NCBI GenBank assembly: GCA_023398375.1
Contig: JAEWSH010000084.1
Coordinates: 62,001 to 126,000, forward strand
Direction of reading: 5' to 3'
From: Bacillota bacterium
GTDB lineage: Bacteria; Bacillota; Clostridia; Lachnospirales; Lachnospiraceae
Length of the DNA: 64,000 nt
A program made the translations under genes and the position numbers. Under the pieces are notes generated by a model. The model was given only the letters and a program-made list of their open reading frames with translations. It had not been told where the DNA came from and ran no database searches. Within the stretch, counting starts at the first letter, position 1, and each line of letters opens with the position of its first letter. Of the stretch, positions 8,147-17,274 are shown piece by piece.

Positions 8147-9559
8147 CTATTCTCCTAATACTTCAACGTCTATCTGAAGCATCTTACATATCATTTTTAA
8201 TTCCTTTGTATAATCTCCATAAACAGCATGACAATGATTTGCACTGAAATTTTCTAAGAAAATAGTATAATCAAATGGTAATTTTGCAAATACGTGCGGC
8301 CATTCTTTTGTCGTTTCGTCCATCTTCTCAGGGGGAAGTGAGACGATTTCAGTCGGGATAATTGTTAATCGATACGTTCCCTTATAACGATTTAATCTTG
8401 CTATGGTTGCTTTACCAGGTTTTGTCATGCAGTTTACATGACAGCCTCCCCCGGCATATATCTCCAGGCAGGGATATAATGTCACATTTTTTAGATTTAC
8501 CTTTGGATCATCACTTCTGCCCGCATAATAAGTTGATTCAGAACCACAATTACAAAAAACCATAACATCGTACTCTGCGTCATAATGTCTTACATCCATA
8601 AATAAAACGGGGTCATTTGTCAGCAGTTTTAGGATCTGCATCGTTAAAGCAGCATCCGAATCTGCTTCACAGGCAAATACAACAGGTTCCTTTGGGCCAT
8701 TCCAATCATAGGGGTCATTCATAAAAGCCGCCGCAATACATTCTGTACAATGATGCCTGCTCATCTCATAGTGACATTTCACTCCGACAAAATCATAGTT
8801 ATTGTCCTTTGTTATCTTTTTAATAGCCTCATAGTGTTTTATTTGCAGTTTCAATTTTTCAGGAGTCAGCCTATCATTATCATAAACAATTTTTCCACAA
8901 TTTTCAGTAAGCCAATGAAATGCTTTTTCCACCTGCTCCTCAGGAACTTCTTCTGCCAGACGTACGATTTCTGACTGGTCCATATGGTCAACATCTACAC
9001 CGAATTTATCCTGCCAATCCTGCATACTTACAGTCGCACTATACATACCCAGACTTCTGCCCCCGATAAGTCCATATTTCTCTCCTTTCAGCCCGTTAAC
9101 TACGCTTGCGCAGATTGCGAAATCGACGATTTTTCCTAAAATTTTGGCATCTCTGAAATCTCCTGCCACTCTAAAATGGTCAATTCCAAGATGATCTAAT
9201 GCTCCACCTGCTGCCAACATGGACACCATTCCCGGCCAATCAGGATTCAAGTTCGCACAGAGCATAAATGGTCCTTTTCCATATTTTGCAATAATTGCGG
9301 AAAAATTGGGGAATGCAAAAACTCCATGTGAAATAATCGTACCGTCAACTCCTTTCTGAGCTAATAGTTCCGCTTGTTCCTTTGCTGACCGAACTGAGTT
9401 TACCAGACAGTCTGCCTCTAACACATTGACTCTTCCGTCTTTTTTTAATTCTTCTATAATCGTGGTGACCTGGGCTTGTACAATTTCTTTAAGCGTCTCA
9501 TGTACTTCCAGATTACCATCCGATACACCAATGATACCAAGAGTTGGCTTCCTTTTCAT
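8147..9559 (-). CDS. L-fucose/L-arabinose isomerase family protein
   Basis: 470 residues with the overall organisation of the FucI/AraA-like isomerase family: an N-terminal alpha/beta region (KPTLGIIGVSDGNLEVH), a middle part with EADCLVNS and GPFMLCANLNP, and a C-terminal half with conserved acidic and histidine residues (VGVKCHYEMSRHHC, then FACEADSDAALTMQ). Members interconvert aldoses and ketoses at a manganese site. Substrate cannot be read from sequence. It is the last gene of the sugar operon, 15 bases after an FGGY kinase, so the natural reading is isomerisation of an imported aldose to a ketose that the kinases phosphorylate. Confidence 0.82.
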   Translation of the reverse strand: MKRKPTLGIIGVSDGNLEVHETLKEIVQAQVTTIIEELKKDGRVNVLEADCLVNSVRSAKEQAELLAQKGVDGTIISHGVFAFPNFSAIIAKYGKGPFMLCANLNPDWPGMVSMLAAGGALDHLGIDHFRVAGDFRDAKILGKIVDFAICASVVNGLKGEKYGLIGGRSLGMYSATVSMQDWQDKFGVDVDHMDQSEIVRLAEEVPEEQVEKAFHWLTENCGKIVYDNDRLTPEKLKLQIKHYEAIKKITKDNNYDFVGVKCHYEMSRHHCTECIAAAFMNDPYDWNGPKEPVVFACEADSDAALTMQILKLLTNDPVLFMDVRHYDAEYDVMVFCNCGSESTYYAGRSDDPKVNLKNVTLYPCLEIYAGGGCHVNCMTKPGKATIARLNRYKGTYRLTIIPTEIVSLPPEKMDETTKEWPHVFAKLPFDYTIFLENFSANHCHAVYGDYTKELKMICKMLQIDVEVLGE

Positions 9560-9574
9560 ATTATTCTGCCTTTC

Positions 9575-11044
9575 CTATTTTAATTTTTGCCGTATTTCCT
9601 TGTAACGTTCAAAGAGTTTACTGTAATTTTTTTGGGGGTAAAATACTTTCCTGATTGAAACGAATTGTTTTATCGCCGTTGAATAATCTTTATAATCCCC
9701 TTCTGCCACTGCACATATCATAGCCAATCCTGTGATACCTGCTTCAGAATGATCTAAAATTTCAATCTTCATCTGAAGAGTATCTGCCTTAAGCTGCATA
9801 AATAATGAAGAATTTGTAATTCCACCCGTTGCACTAAGCGTTTGAATGGACAAGCCAATCTTCCTTAGAATATCAAAATTTATTTTAGTTTCAAAATTTA
9901 ATCCCTGTATAATAGCCCTATAAAGTTCCCATCTTTTTGTCTCTAGTGTGATTCCTAAATATCCGCCAGGCACTTTAGAATCAGGTTCCATAATATTGAC
10001 CTGAGATAAATTTGGTAAAAAAATTAGATCTGTCTCCTGTTTGCTATTTTCCTCTAAAAGGTTAAAAATCGCTTTATCTTCCGCAATATTTTTCTGAAAC
10101 TCCGTTTCTATTGTATTAAGATACCATCTGATAGAATTTCCATAGGTTAAGATAGCCGCTGGAAGAATATAATGATTCTCTGTCAGAAATGGTTCCACAC
10201 ATAATTTACGTTTGATGAGTTCCTCTGAATGTTCAAAAATAGATTGATCAACTATCACATTAATACTCTCCGTGGAACCTTCCCCGATCATAGCACTGCA
10301 AGGAGAATATACGCCACCTCCTAAGGTCGCACTGCATTGATCATGGCACCCCAGATAAATCAAGATGTTATCATGCAATCCTAACTCTTTCGCCAGCTCG
10401 GCTTTTACCTTTCCCATCAGAGCACCTACACGTTGTATTGGTGAAAACCATTGTCTTGGAAAATCAAATTCCTGAAGTAATTCCTCCGACCATTCCTTTT
10501 TATGAATATCAAATAACAGGGTCTTTGACGCAGTTCCATAATCGACACCTCTGTTTCCACTAAGCAGATAATTATAATAATCATTCGCAAGAAAAATACT
10601 GTGCGTACGTTTTATCAGATCTGGTTGATGTTTCCTCAGCCACAAAAGTTTACATAAGGAAAAAGATTGGTTTGGAACAACACCTGTGATTTCAAAAAAT
10701 TTTTCTGCCGAAATCTGTTCCAACAGTTGCTTATCAATTCCTGTGCAGCGATTATCGGCATAGGTTATAAAATTACATAATGGGTTACCCGTGTCATCCA
10801 GAAGAACAAATGCTTCTCCAAAGCTAGATAAGGATAATGAAGTTACAGCACTTGACATAGGAGCTAGTTTTTTAAGTACTTCTTTTACTTTTTCATAGAT
10901 TTCCGTTGGGTCCAATTCTACATATCCCTTTTTAGGAAATTTCAACTCATATTCTGCATGTGCTGTAGCGAGTATTTCAGATTCTCTCGTAATAACAGAT
11001 GCTTTACAACCAGATGTTCCAATGTCAAGCCCAATATAAGCCAT
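9575..11044 (-). CDS. FGGY-family carbohydrate kinase (second copy)
   Basis: 489 residues. The ATP-fold start IGLDIGTSGCKASVI (residues 4-18) and the C-terminal TGGITNSSLFMQLKADTLQM region identify an FGGY kinase of the XylB/GntK/FucK group, which phosphorylates ketoses or polyols with ATP. GCHDQCSATLGGG in the middle is the substrate/ATP hinge region. The start has an AAGGAGA site. It lies 26 bases after an aldolase gene and resembles the other kinase at 13822-15309 in length and motifs, which suggests an old duplication of an aldolase-kinase pair. Substrate unknown. Confidence 0.88.
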   Translation of the reverse strand: MAYIGLDIGTSGCKASVITRESEILATAHAEYELKFPKKGYVELDPTEIYEKVKEVLKKLAPMSSAVTSLSLSSFGEAFVLLDDTGNPLCNFITYADNRCTGIDKQLLEQISAEKFFEITGVVPNQSFSLCKLLWLRKHQPDLIKRTHSIFLANDYYNYLLSGNRGVDYGTASKTLLFDIHKKEWSEELLQEFDFPRQWFSPIQRVGALMGKVKAELAKELGLHDNILIYLGCHDQCSATLGGGVYSPCSAMIGEGSTESINVIVDQSIFEHSEELIKRKLCVEPFLTENHYILPAAILTYGNSIRWYLNTIETEFQKNIAEDKAIFNLLEENSKQETDLIFLPNLSQVNIMEPDSKVPGGYLGITLETKRWELYRAIIQGLNFETKINFDILRKIGLSIQTLSATGGITNSSLFMQLKADTLQMKIEILDHSEAGITGLAMICAVAEGDYKDYSTAIKQFVSIRKVFYPQKNYSKLFERYKEIRQKLK

Positions 11045-11069
11045 ATGGATATCTCCTTTTTAAACATAG

Positions 11070-11924
11070 CTAGAATTCACACAACTGTAATTTTTTTACC
11101 AGATATTTCTCAAGTCTTTCCTGAACAAATAATGGAACATCCAGCATTTTAAATGGATCATCGATCTCTTCCATGAGTTTTGTGTATGCAACGATAGCAT
11201 CATAGTATACACCTAAAAATTCAGTACCCACATTAAATTTATTGATTCCTTTTTTAAATGCAACTCTCAGTTGATCGTCTGGAATTCCACTCCCACCATG
11301 CAGCACAAGTGGTGCATTAGTTGCTGCATTGATTTTTTCCAGGCGTTCTATATCCAGTTTAGGTGTTTCCACATAGACACCATGTGCATTGCCTATCGCA
11401 ATCGTTAAATAATCAATGTTCGTCTCCCGGCAAAATTTCTCTGCCGCCTCAGGTTCTGTATACAAATCAGACTTGTCACCATCTGCTGATTGCGCCAATC
11501 CAACATGCCCGATTTCCGCTTCTACACCAACATCAAATAAATGTGCTGTCTCAACTACCTTTTTCGTAAGTGCAATATTTTCATCTAGCGAAAAAGCGGA
11601 ACCATCAATCATAACGGAGGGAAATCCTGCCTTAATACCCTTTATTACTTCCCTATAGGTATAACTATGATCCAGGTGTATTCCTATCGGTGCTTTTACG
11701 CTTTCCGCCAATTCCTTTGCCATTTCCGCAAAGCCTTTCATGCCCATTGTATTATTTTTGGATGCATGTTCCGGCAGCAGCATCACAATTGCAGGTGTAT
11801 TTGTTTTTTCTGCAGTCTTTACCACGGAATACACCATGTTGTAATCTGTACAGATAAAGGCTATCGCTGACGTTTTCGCCTCATCAGCCATTTTAAGAAT
11901 CTCTTTTACTTTTTCTAATGCCAT
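11070..11924 (-). CDS. Class II ketose-bisphosphate aldolase (second copy)
   Basis: 284 residues, the normal length of the FbaA/GatY/KbaY zinc aldolases. The catalytic zinc site shows as IGIHLDHSYTY (His-Leu-Asp-His) near residue 100, then GVEAEIGHVG, and LHGGSGIPDD and NVGTEF in the C-terminal half. These enzymes cleave ketose 1,6-bisphosphates or 1-phosphates into DHAP plus an aldehyde. It sits between the split transketolase and an FGGY kinase, whereas a conventional glycolytic aldolase is present separately at 44503, so this one is probably specialised for the imported sugar. Confidence 0.87.
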   Translation of the reverse strand: MALEKVKEILKMADEAKTSAIAFICTDYNMVYSVVKTAEKTNTPAIVMLLPEHASKNNTMGMKGFAEMAKELAESVKAPIGIHLDHSYTYREVIKGIKAGFPSVMIDGSAFSLDENIALTKKVVETAHLFDVGVEAEIGHVGLAQSADGDKSDLYTEPEAAEKFCRETNIDYLTIAIGNAHGVYVETPKLDIERLEKINAATNAPLVLHGGSGIPDDQLRVAFKKGINKFNVGTEFLGVYYDAIVAYTKLMEEIDDPFKMLDVPLFVQERLEKYLVKKLQLCEF

Positions 11925-11966
11925 TTTCTATCCTTTCTGTTATGAACCTTGGTTCTATGTATGTAC

Positions 11967-12926
11967 TTAGCCCAATGCTCTCAAACCCTTGCGTACAATC
12001 GCTCTTTTTGCTTTTTTTACAATCGTTATTTCATTTAAGCCATGAAGTTCTAACAACTCTTCTGCACTGCCCGAATGCCCAAACACATCATTTACGCCTA
12101 CTCTTTCAACTGGAACAAGATTATTTTCCACAATTAATTCTGATACGGCAGAACCCAGCCCACCAATAATATTATGTTCCTCCGCTGTAACGATCGCGCC
12201 TGTTTCCTCTGCTGCTTGAAGTATTATTTCTTTATCAAATGGTTTTATGGTATGCATATCGATGACTCTTGCATCGATTCCTTCTTTTATTAAGAGTTCT
12301 GCCGCATTTAAAGCTGTTTGAACCATAAGACCATAAGATACGATCGTAACATCTTTTCCCTTTTTTAACTCAATTCCTTTTCCAATTTCAAACTTATAAT
12401 CACAAATTTTGTCCGTAATTACTTCACTTTCATATCTACTTGTTCGTAAATAACAAGGCCCTTTATATGCAATCATCGCTTTCACAGCTTCTCTTGTCTC
12501 ATTTGCATCACAAGGAACGATCACAGTCATTCCTGGAATTGTGCGCATTAAGCTCACATCTTCAATACACTGATGTGTAGCACCATCTTCTCCAACGGTA
12601 AGTCCGGCATGACTTCCTATCACTTTAACATTTAATTCTGGATATGCAATATTATTGCGAATCTGGTCATACCCTCTGCCTGCCGTAAACATTGCAAAAG
12701 AGTGACAAAATGGAGTTTTTCCTGTTGTGGCGAATCCTGCTGCGATATCAATCATATTGGCTTCAGCAATGCCTATATTATAAAATCGTTCCGGATACTT
12801 TCTTGCAAAATCAATTGACATGGTACAACAAGCTAAGTCTGCATCAAGTGCCACAATATCAATATTAGTACCAAACTCGCATAGCGCCTTGCCATATGCT
12901 ACCCTAGTAGCAACTGTTTCTCCCAT
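11967..12926 (-). CDS. Transketolase, C-terminal subunit
   Basis: 319 residues with the pyrimidine-binding and C-terminal domains of transketolase: ALDADLACCTMSIDFARKYPERFYNIGIAEANMIDIAAG is spread over residues about 25-65, and a conserved Glu of the AEANM motif activates the thiamine diphosphate. It is the partner of the N-terminal subunit encoded just upstream; the two frames are separated by a few bases, so they are surely co-translated. Split transketolases of this kind act in rare-sugar pathways as well as the pentose phosphate cycle; inclusion in a sugar-transport operon favours a special role. Confidence 0.92.
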   Translation of the reverse strand: MGETVATRVAYGKALCEFGTNIDIVALDADLACCTMSIDFARKYPERFYNIGIAEANMIDIAAGFATTGKTPFCHSFAMFTAGRGYDQIRNNIAYPELNVKVIGSHAGLTVGEDGATHQCIEDVSLMRTIPGMTVIVPCDANETREAVKAMIAYKGPCYLRTSRYESEVITDKICDYKFEIGKGIELKKGKDVTIVSYGLMVQTALNAAELLIKEGIDARVIDMHTIKPFDKEIILQAAEETGAIVTAEEHNIIGGLGSAVSELIVENNLVPVERVGVNDVFGHSGSAEELLELHGLNEITIVKKAKRAIVRKGLRALG

Positions 12927-12929
12927 TCA

Positions 12930-13772
12930 TCAGTCCTCCAGTTCTTTTATTTTGGAATTTAATTCACAGAAAGCTGCATCATATTCTTCCTCTGTAGGTT
13001 TTCCTCCATGAAATCTAACTTGATTTTCAAATACATGAGCCCCTTTTCCTTTTATTGTTTCAGCTACGATTAATGTTGGCATTCCTTTTGTTTCTTTTGC
13101 TTTTTCCAGAGCATTTGCGATCTGCTCAATATCGTGACCATCAATGACAATTGTATTCCACTTAAAACTGTTAAACTTCTTATCAATAGGGTATGGCGAC
13201 ATTATCTCTTCCACAGTTCCGTCCAATTGAAGCTTATTATTGTCTACAATTGCCACTAAGTTATCCAGATTAAAATTACCAGCACTCATAGCAGCTTCCC
13301 ACACTTGTCCCTCTTGAATCTCACCATCTCCAAGTATACAGTAGGTTCTGTAATCTTTTTTATAGGTTTTAGCCGACATCGCCATTCCGACTGCCACAGA
13401 CAATCCTTGTCCCAAAGAACCTGCAGACATATCGACCCCTGGGATATTTTTCATTTCAATATGACCCGATAAATCACTATCAATTTTTCTTAAGGTAGCC
13501 AATTCTTCCACTGGAAAATACCCTTTTAATGCCAGTGTAGCATAAACAGCGGGCGCGCAATGTCCCTTTGACAGAACAAATCTATCTCGATTTTCCATCC
13601 TAGGGTCATTTGGATTCACATTCATTTCATTGAAATATAACACTGACAGTAATTCAGCTAATGAAAAAGAACCTCCTATATGACCCGAACCTGCAGTTTT
13701 AATTGCCTGTAGACATTCTATTCTAATTTGCACTGCTTTTAATTTCAGCGACTTTATCTTCTCTTTTTCCAT
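12930..13772 (-). CDS. Transketolase, N-terminal subunit
   Basis: 280 residues covering the thiamine-diphosphate-binding domain. The ThDP motif begins ILGDGEIQEGQVWEA (near residue 145) and ends with the VDNNKLQLDG segment. SGHIGGSFS near residue 30 and SKGHCAPAVY near 68 are transketolase signatures. It pairs with the C-terminal subunit that starts three bases later. The upstream spacer to the FGGY kinase contains a short A/T inverted repeat (13795-13813). Together the two subunits would transfer a two-carbon ketol group between sugars. Confidence 0.92.
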   Translation of the reverse strand: MEKEKIKSLKLKAVQIRIECLQAIKTAGSGHIGGSFSLAELLSVLYFNEMNVNPNDPRMENRDRFVLSKGHCAPAVYATLALKGYFPVEELATLRKIDSDLSGHIEMKNIPGVDMSAGSLGQGLSVAVGMAMSAKTYKKDYRTYCILGDGEIQEGQVWEAAMSAGNFNLDNLVAIVDNNKLQLDGTVEEIMSPYPIDKKFNSFKWNTIVIDGHDIEQIANALEKAKETKGMPTLIVAETIKGKGAHVFENQVRFHGGKPTEEEYDAAFCELNSKIKELED

Positions 13773-13821
13773 CTACTACCTCCATACCGTATCCTTCATA
13801 TATTATATATGAATAAACTTT

Positions 13822-15309
13822 TTACTCTAACTCATGATTGATATCAGCTAACATTGGATATAATTTTTGATACATCAGCATTCGTTCCTGATAAATTTTT
13901 CTTCTATATTCATGTGGTTCATACATATCCGTCATTTTTACCATATGGCGAACGGCATCTGATAAATCATCAAAATCTCCAACTGCAACAGCTCCTAAAA
14001 TCGCTCCACCTAAAGTACCGGTCTGCTTATTTTTGACAGTATGAATTTTTACACCTAAAATATCAGCCTTTATCTGCAATAATTGGCTTGATAGAGCACC
14101 GCCAGTTGCCGTCATCTTTGATAAACGGAAGCCGGTTTTTTTAAGGCAATCCAAAATAAGCGCCAGTTCATAATTGGCTCCTTCCATCAGCGCCTTATAA
14201 ATTTCACTACTGCTTGTACCTAATGTCAGTCCTACAATTGCTCCTTTGGACCTGCTATCCATATACGGCGTTGCAGCTCCCGAAAAATGAGGTAACACAA
14301 GTAATTTCGTTGGCTCATTACACATCCTGGCATTTAATTCTTTATAAATTTTATTTAAATCTTTGTATTTATTTTTCTTTATGAATTCCTCTGAGAACCA
14401 GCGAAGCAACACACCTGAGGTATTATTCCAGGCAACCGTATTAAACATGCCGGGCAAAACAAACGGTTCGCATGAAATTTGATAAGTTCCGATATTCTTG
14501 GTATTAAGCTGTTCTCTATTTACTAGTGCAGTTAATCCCTCTGTCGTTCCCACTGTATTGGTACACTCTCCATAATGAATTGTCCCACTGCCAATTGCAT
14601 TACATATATGATCATGTGTTCCTGCCACGATTTGTATGGTAGACGATATTCCCAATTCATCCGCGGCATTACGATTGATTTTTCCAACCATAGAGCCGCC
14701 CCGAACAGGCGTTGATAGTTTTTCTCGTTGGATTCCCAAACTATTTAACAATTCCTCACACCAGTCATTCTTTTGTATATCGAACAGTAGCGTACGGGAT
14801 GCCATGGAATAATCTATAAACGTTTCCCTGGTCAGCTTGTAAATAATAAAATCTTGAAAAGTCACTATCTTCCAGGTCTCTTCATACAGCAATTTATTAT
14901 GCTTTTTTAACCAGGCTATTTTATTTGCTGAATAAATTGCGCTCATATTCAATCCCGTAATATTTGTCAGGTAATCCTTTTGGAATCTGGAACAAATTTC
15001 ATCCATTTCCTCCGTTCCTCTTTGGTCCGTTCCTGTTATACTTGGACTCAATATTCTACCATCCCGATCCAATAAAATAATAGCTTCGCCCAATGCAGAT
15101 ACTGTAATGGTTCTTACTGTCTGATTATGTCCTACTTTATGCAAACATTCTTTTACAGCCATCCAAACTTCCTGCGCATCAAGTTCCCGATACCCTTTTC
15201 GAATATTACTAAATTTATAGTTAATTTGATGTTCTTTTAAGACCATTCCATTCTCTTTAATAAGTGCAGCCTTTGTTCCTGATGTTCCTATATCAAGCCC
15301 TACATACAT
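13822..15309 (-). CDS. FGGY-family carbohydrate kinase (first copy)
   Basis: 495 residues from the ATG at 15309, which follows AGGAAGG; an in-frame TTG 27 bases upstream overlaps that ribosome site and is rejected. MYVGLDIGTSGTKAALI at the start, AGTHDHICNAIGSG in the middle and ATGGALSSQLLQIKADILG near the C terminus define the FGGY family. The motifs are XylB-like. It lies just after an aldolase and before the split transketolase. Substrate is probably a ketopentose or related polyol; the sequence does not settle it. Confidence 0.88.
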   Translation of the reverse strand: MYVGLDIGTSGTKAALIKENGMVLKEHQINYKFSNIRKGYRELDAQEVWMAVKECLHKVGHNQTVRTITVSALGEAIILLDRDGRILSPSITGTDQRGTEEMDEICSRFQKDYLTNITGLNMSAIYSANKIAWLKKHNKLLYEETWKIVTFQDFIIYKLTRETFIDYSMASRTLLFDIQKNDWCEELLNSLGIQREKLSTPVRGGSMVGKINRNAADELGISSTIQIVAGTHDHICNAIGSGTIHYGECTNTVGTTEGLTALVNREQLNTKNIGTYQISCEPFVLPGMFNTVAWNNTSGVLLRWFSEEFIKKNKYKDLNKIYKELNARMCNEPTKLLVLPHFSGAATPYMDSRSKGAIVGLTLGTSSSEIYKALMEGANYELALILDCLKKTGFRLSKMTATGGALSSQLLQIKADILGVKIHTVKNKQTGTLGGAILGAVAVGDFDDLSDAVRHMVKMTDMYEPHEYRRKIYQERMLMYQKLYPMLADINHELE

Positions 15310-15365
15310 AAACCCAGCACCTTCCTCGAACCACAAATTTAACGAAATAAAACATAACTATTTAT

Positions 15366-16247
15366 CTATTTTTTGGAAGTCATAAATAGTTCCATTGCAT
15401 ATTTAGCACCTTTTTTCAGTTCTTCCATTGCCAGATTTGCCATTAATGAATAATTAAGCGGTCTTCCATCATAATCATCTATCATTTGTTTAATAGCAGG
15501 TGTTACTTCCGTATCCATTGCTGTAAAATAATTAATCTTTCTGATTCCTGCATTAATAGCTGCTACTACCTGATCCGGTTCTGTTCCGGAACAGCCATGC
15601 ATTCCAAGATGTGTCCCTGTACCCTGAACTACCTTCTTGATTTCTTTAATACGCTGAATATTTAAATTGGATTTTTCTTTATACATGCCATGTACTGTTC
15701 CAATAGAGATCGCCAATACATCTACCCCCGTTGCTTCGGCAAATACTTTTGCCTCCTCTACAGAAGTGTAGTACTTGGTTAAATCGCTTAGATCCGACTG
15801 CTCCTGCCCCGGCACTTCACAAGGCATATTGTTAGGCATTGCTCCAAGTTCTGCCTCAACTGTAATGCCAAGCGGTTTCACTAAATCAACAAAAGATTTG
15901 GTTAACGCAATATTTTCTTCCAACGGGTAATCTGAACGGTCACACATAATAGAACTAAATCCGGCTCTGACAGCTCTCATGGAAAAGTTAATGTCCAAAC
16001 CATGGTCAATATGCATTGCTACCGGAGTTTTTGCATTCTCTGCATACATTTTCATTAATGGCGCAATGGTTTCTAGTTTAACGACATTTTCATGACCCTG
16101 CGCATGATTAATAATAATGGGACAATTCAATTCTTCAGCCGCTCCAATGACTGCTCTCAGAGTTTCTAAGTTGGGTGTATTTAAAGAACCAATTGCATAA
16201 TTGTGTCTTTCTGCATCTTGTAACATATCTTTCATATTAACTAACAT
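15366..16247 (-). CDS. Class II ketose-bisphosphate aldolase (first copy)
   Basis: 293 residues from the ATG at 16247, nine bases after GGAG; earlier in-frame starts would put the ribosome site inside the gene. The zinc motif AMHIDHGLD is near residue 80, with GSLNTPNL at the start, VEAELGAM in the middle and LGMHGCSGT near residue 225. This is the FbaA/GatY/KbaY family. It directly follows the permease gene and differs clearly from the second copy at 11070, for example having HGCSG where the other has HGGSG. Probably an operon-specific aldolase. Confidence 0.86.
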   Translation of the reverse strand: MLVNMKDMLQDAERHNYAIGSLNTPNLETLRAVIGAAEELNCPIIINHAQGHENVVKLETIAPLMKMYAENAKTPVAMHIDHGLDINFSMRAVRAGFSSIMCDRSDYPLEENIALTKSFVDLVKPLGITVEAELGAMPNNMPCEVPGQEQSDLSDLTKYYTSVEEAKVFAEATGVDVLAISIGTVHGMYKEKSNLNIQRIKEIKKVVQGTGTHLGMHGCSGTEPDQVVAAINAGIRKINYFTAMDTEVTPAIKQMIDDYDGRPLNYSLMANLAMEELKKGAKYAMELFMTSKK

Positions 16248-16275
16248 TATCATAATCTCCTTAATTTTTATTTTC

Positions 16276-17274
16276 TTATTCACTTCTGGACTGCATTTTC
16301 TTTTGTCTTATCATATCTATGTAGACTGCCAATAAGATAATAATTCCCTTTGCAACATACTGCCAGTTGGAATTAACGTGTAGTAGTGTGAGGCCATTAC
16401 TGATTACTCCTATTACCAATACTCCGATCAATACTCCACCAGCACCACCTAATCCGCCATACATACTGACCCCACCTAATACGCTCGCTGCGATTGCATC
16501 TGTTTCCGCACCAACCGATGTACTTGGCTGTCCTGACGATAATCTTGCTGCCATCACGATACCTGCAAAAGCTGCTAAAATACCGCTGATCGTCCATACT
16601 GTTATCTTAACTTTTTTTATATTGATACCTGAAAATTGAGCTGCTGTTGCATTACCACCGACCGCATAAATATACCTTCCCATTTTTGTTTTATTTAACA
16701 ACATATATAATAAAAAGAAGCATATCAGCATATAAATAATCGGATATGGAATAATTCCAAAAGATCCAGTTCCTAAGATTGGAAAAACTTCGTTTACATA
16801 AAGTGGTACCGGTTGTCCATTTGCAATCAGATAAGCTGCACCTCTGAGAATGCTCTGCATAGCCAATGTTACAACAAATGGATGGATTCCGCTGTATGCT
16901 ATAATTACACCATTTAAGAACCCGACTGCAACCCCTACTACCAGACCTAAAATAATAGCTACTACCATTGGTAGTCCTGCTCTTTCCATCGCAACAACAC
17001 AAATACAACCCGAACAGGCAATCATAGCTCCTGCAATCAAATCGATACCACCCAGCATGATTGCAAGCGTGACACCGATTGCCAACAAGCCTGTTGTTGA
17101 TACAGTTCTTAGAATCGTAAGCCAATTATTTACCGTTGCAAAATTATCCGCTGTAATGCTCAGGATAAAGCATAGTACGATAAGTGCCATTACAATGCCA
17201 AAATTTTGTTTGAAATAGCGTATGATTGGTCCTAATATAATATTATCTTCATATTGATCAAACTTTTCTTTCAT
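16276..17274 (-). CDS. Ribose-type ABC transporter permease (RbsC family)
   Basis: 332 residues, mostly hydrophobic with 8-10 membrane segments, of the BPD_transp_2 family. The conserved cytoplasmic loop GGNATAAQFSGINIKKVK (near residue 222) and the later GGVSMYGGLGG are family marks. It forms the membrane channel of the importer together with the ATPase whose gene ends one base before this start. Its GGAGGAAA ribosome site is inside the end of the ATPase gene. Confidence 0.93.
   Translation of the reverse strand: MKEKFDQYEDNIILGPIIRYFKQNFGIVMALIVLCFILSITADNFATVNNWLTILRTVSTTGLLAIGVTLAIMLGGIDLIAGAMIACSGCICVVAMERAGLPMVVAIILGLVVGVAVGFLNGVIIAYSGIHPFVVTLAMQSILRGAAYLIANGQPVPLYVNEVFPILGTGSFGIIPYPIIYMLICFFLLYMLLNKTKMGRYIYAVGGNATAAQFSGINIKKVKITVWTISGILAAFAGIVMAARLSSGQPSTSVGAETDAIAASVLGGVSMYGGLGGAGGVLIGVLVIGVISNGLTLLHVNSNWQYVAKGIIILLAVYIDMIRQKKMQSRSE

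Noticed and set aside
16691..17125. 144-codon frame on the permease strand
   Set aside because: It is a shifted frame inside a clear permease gene, rich in Cys and Ser.
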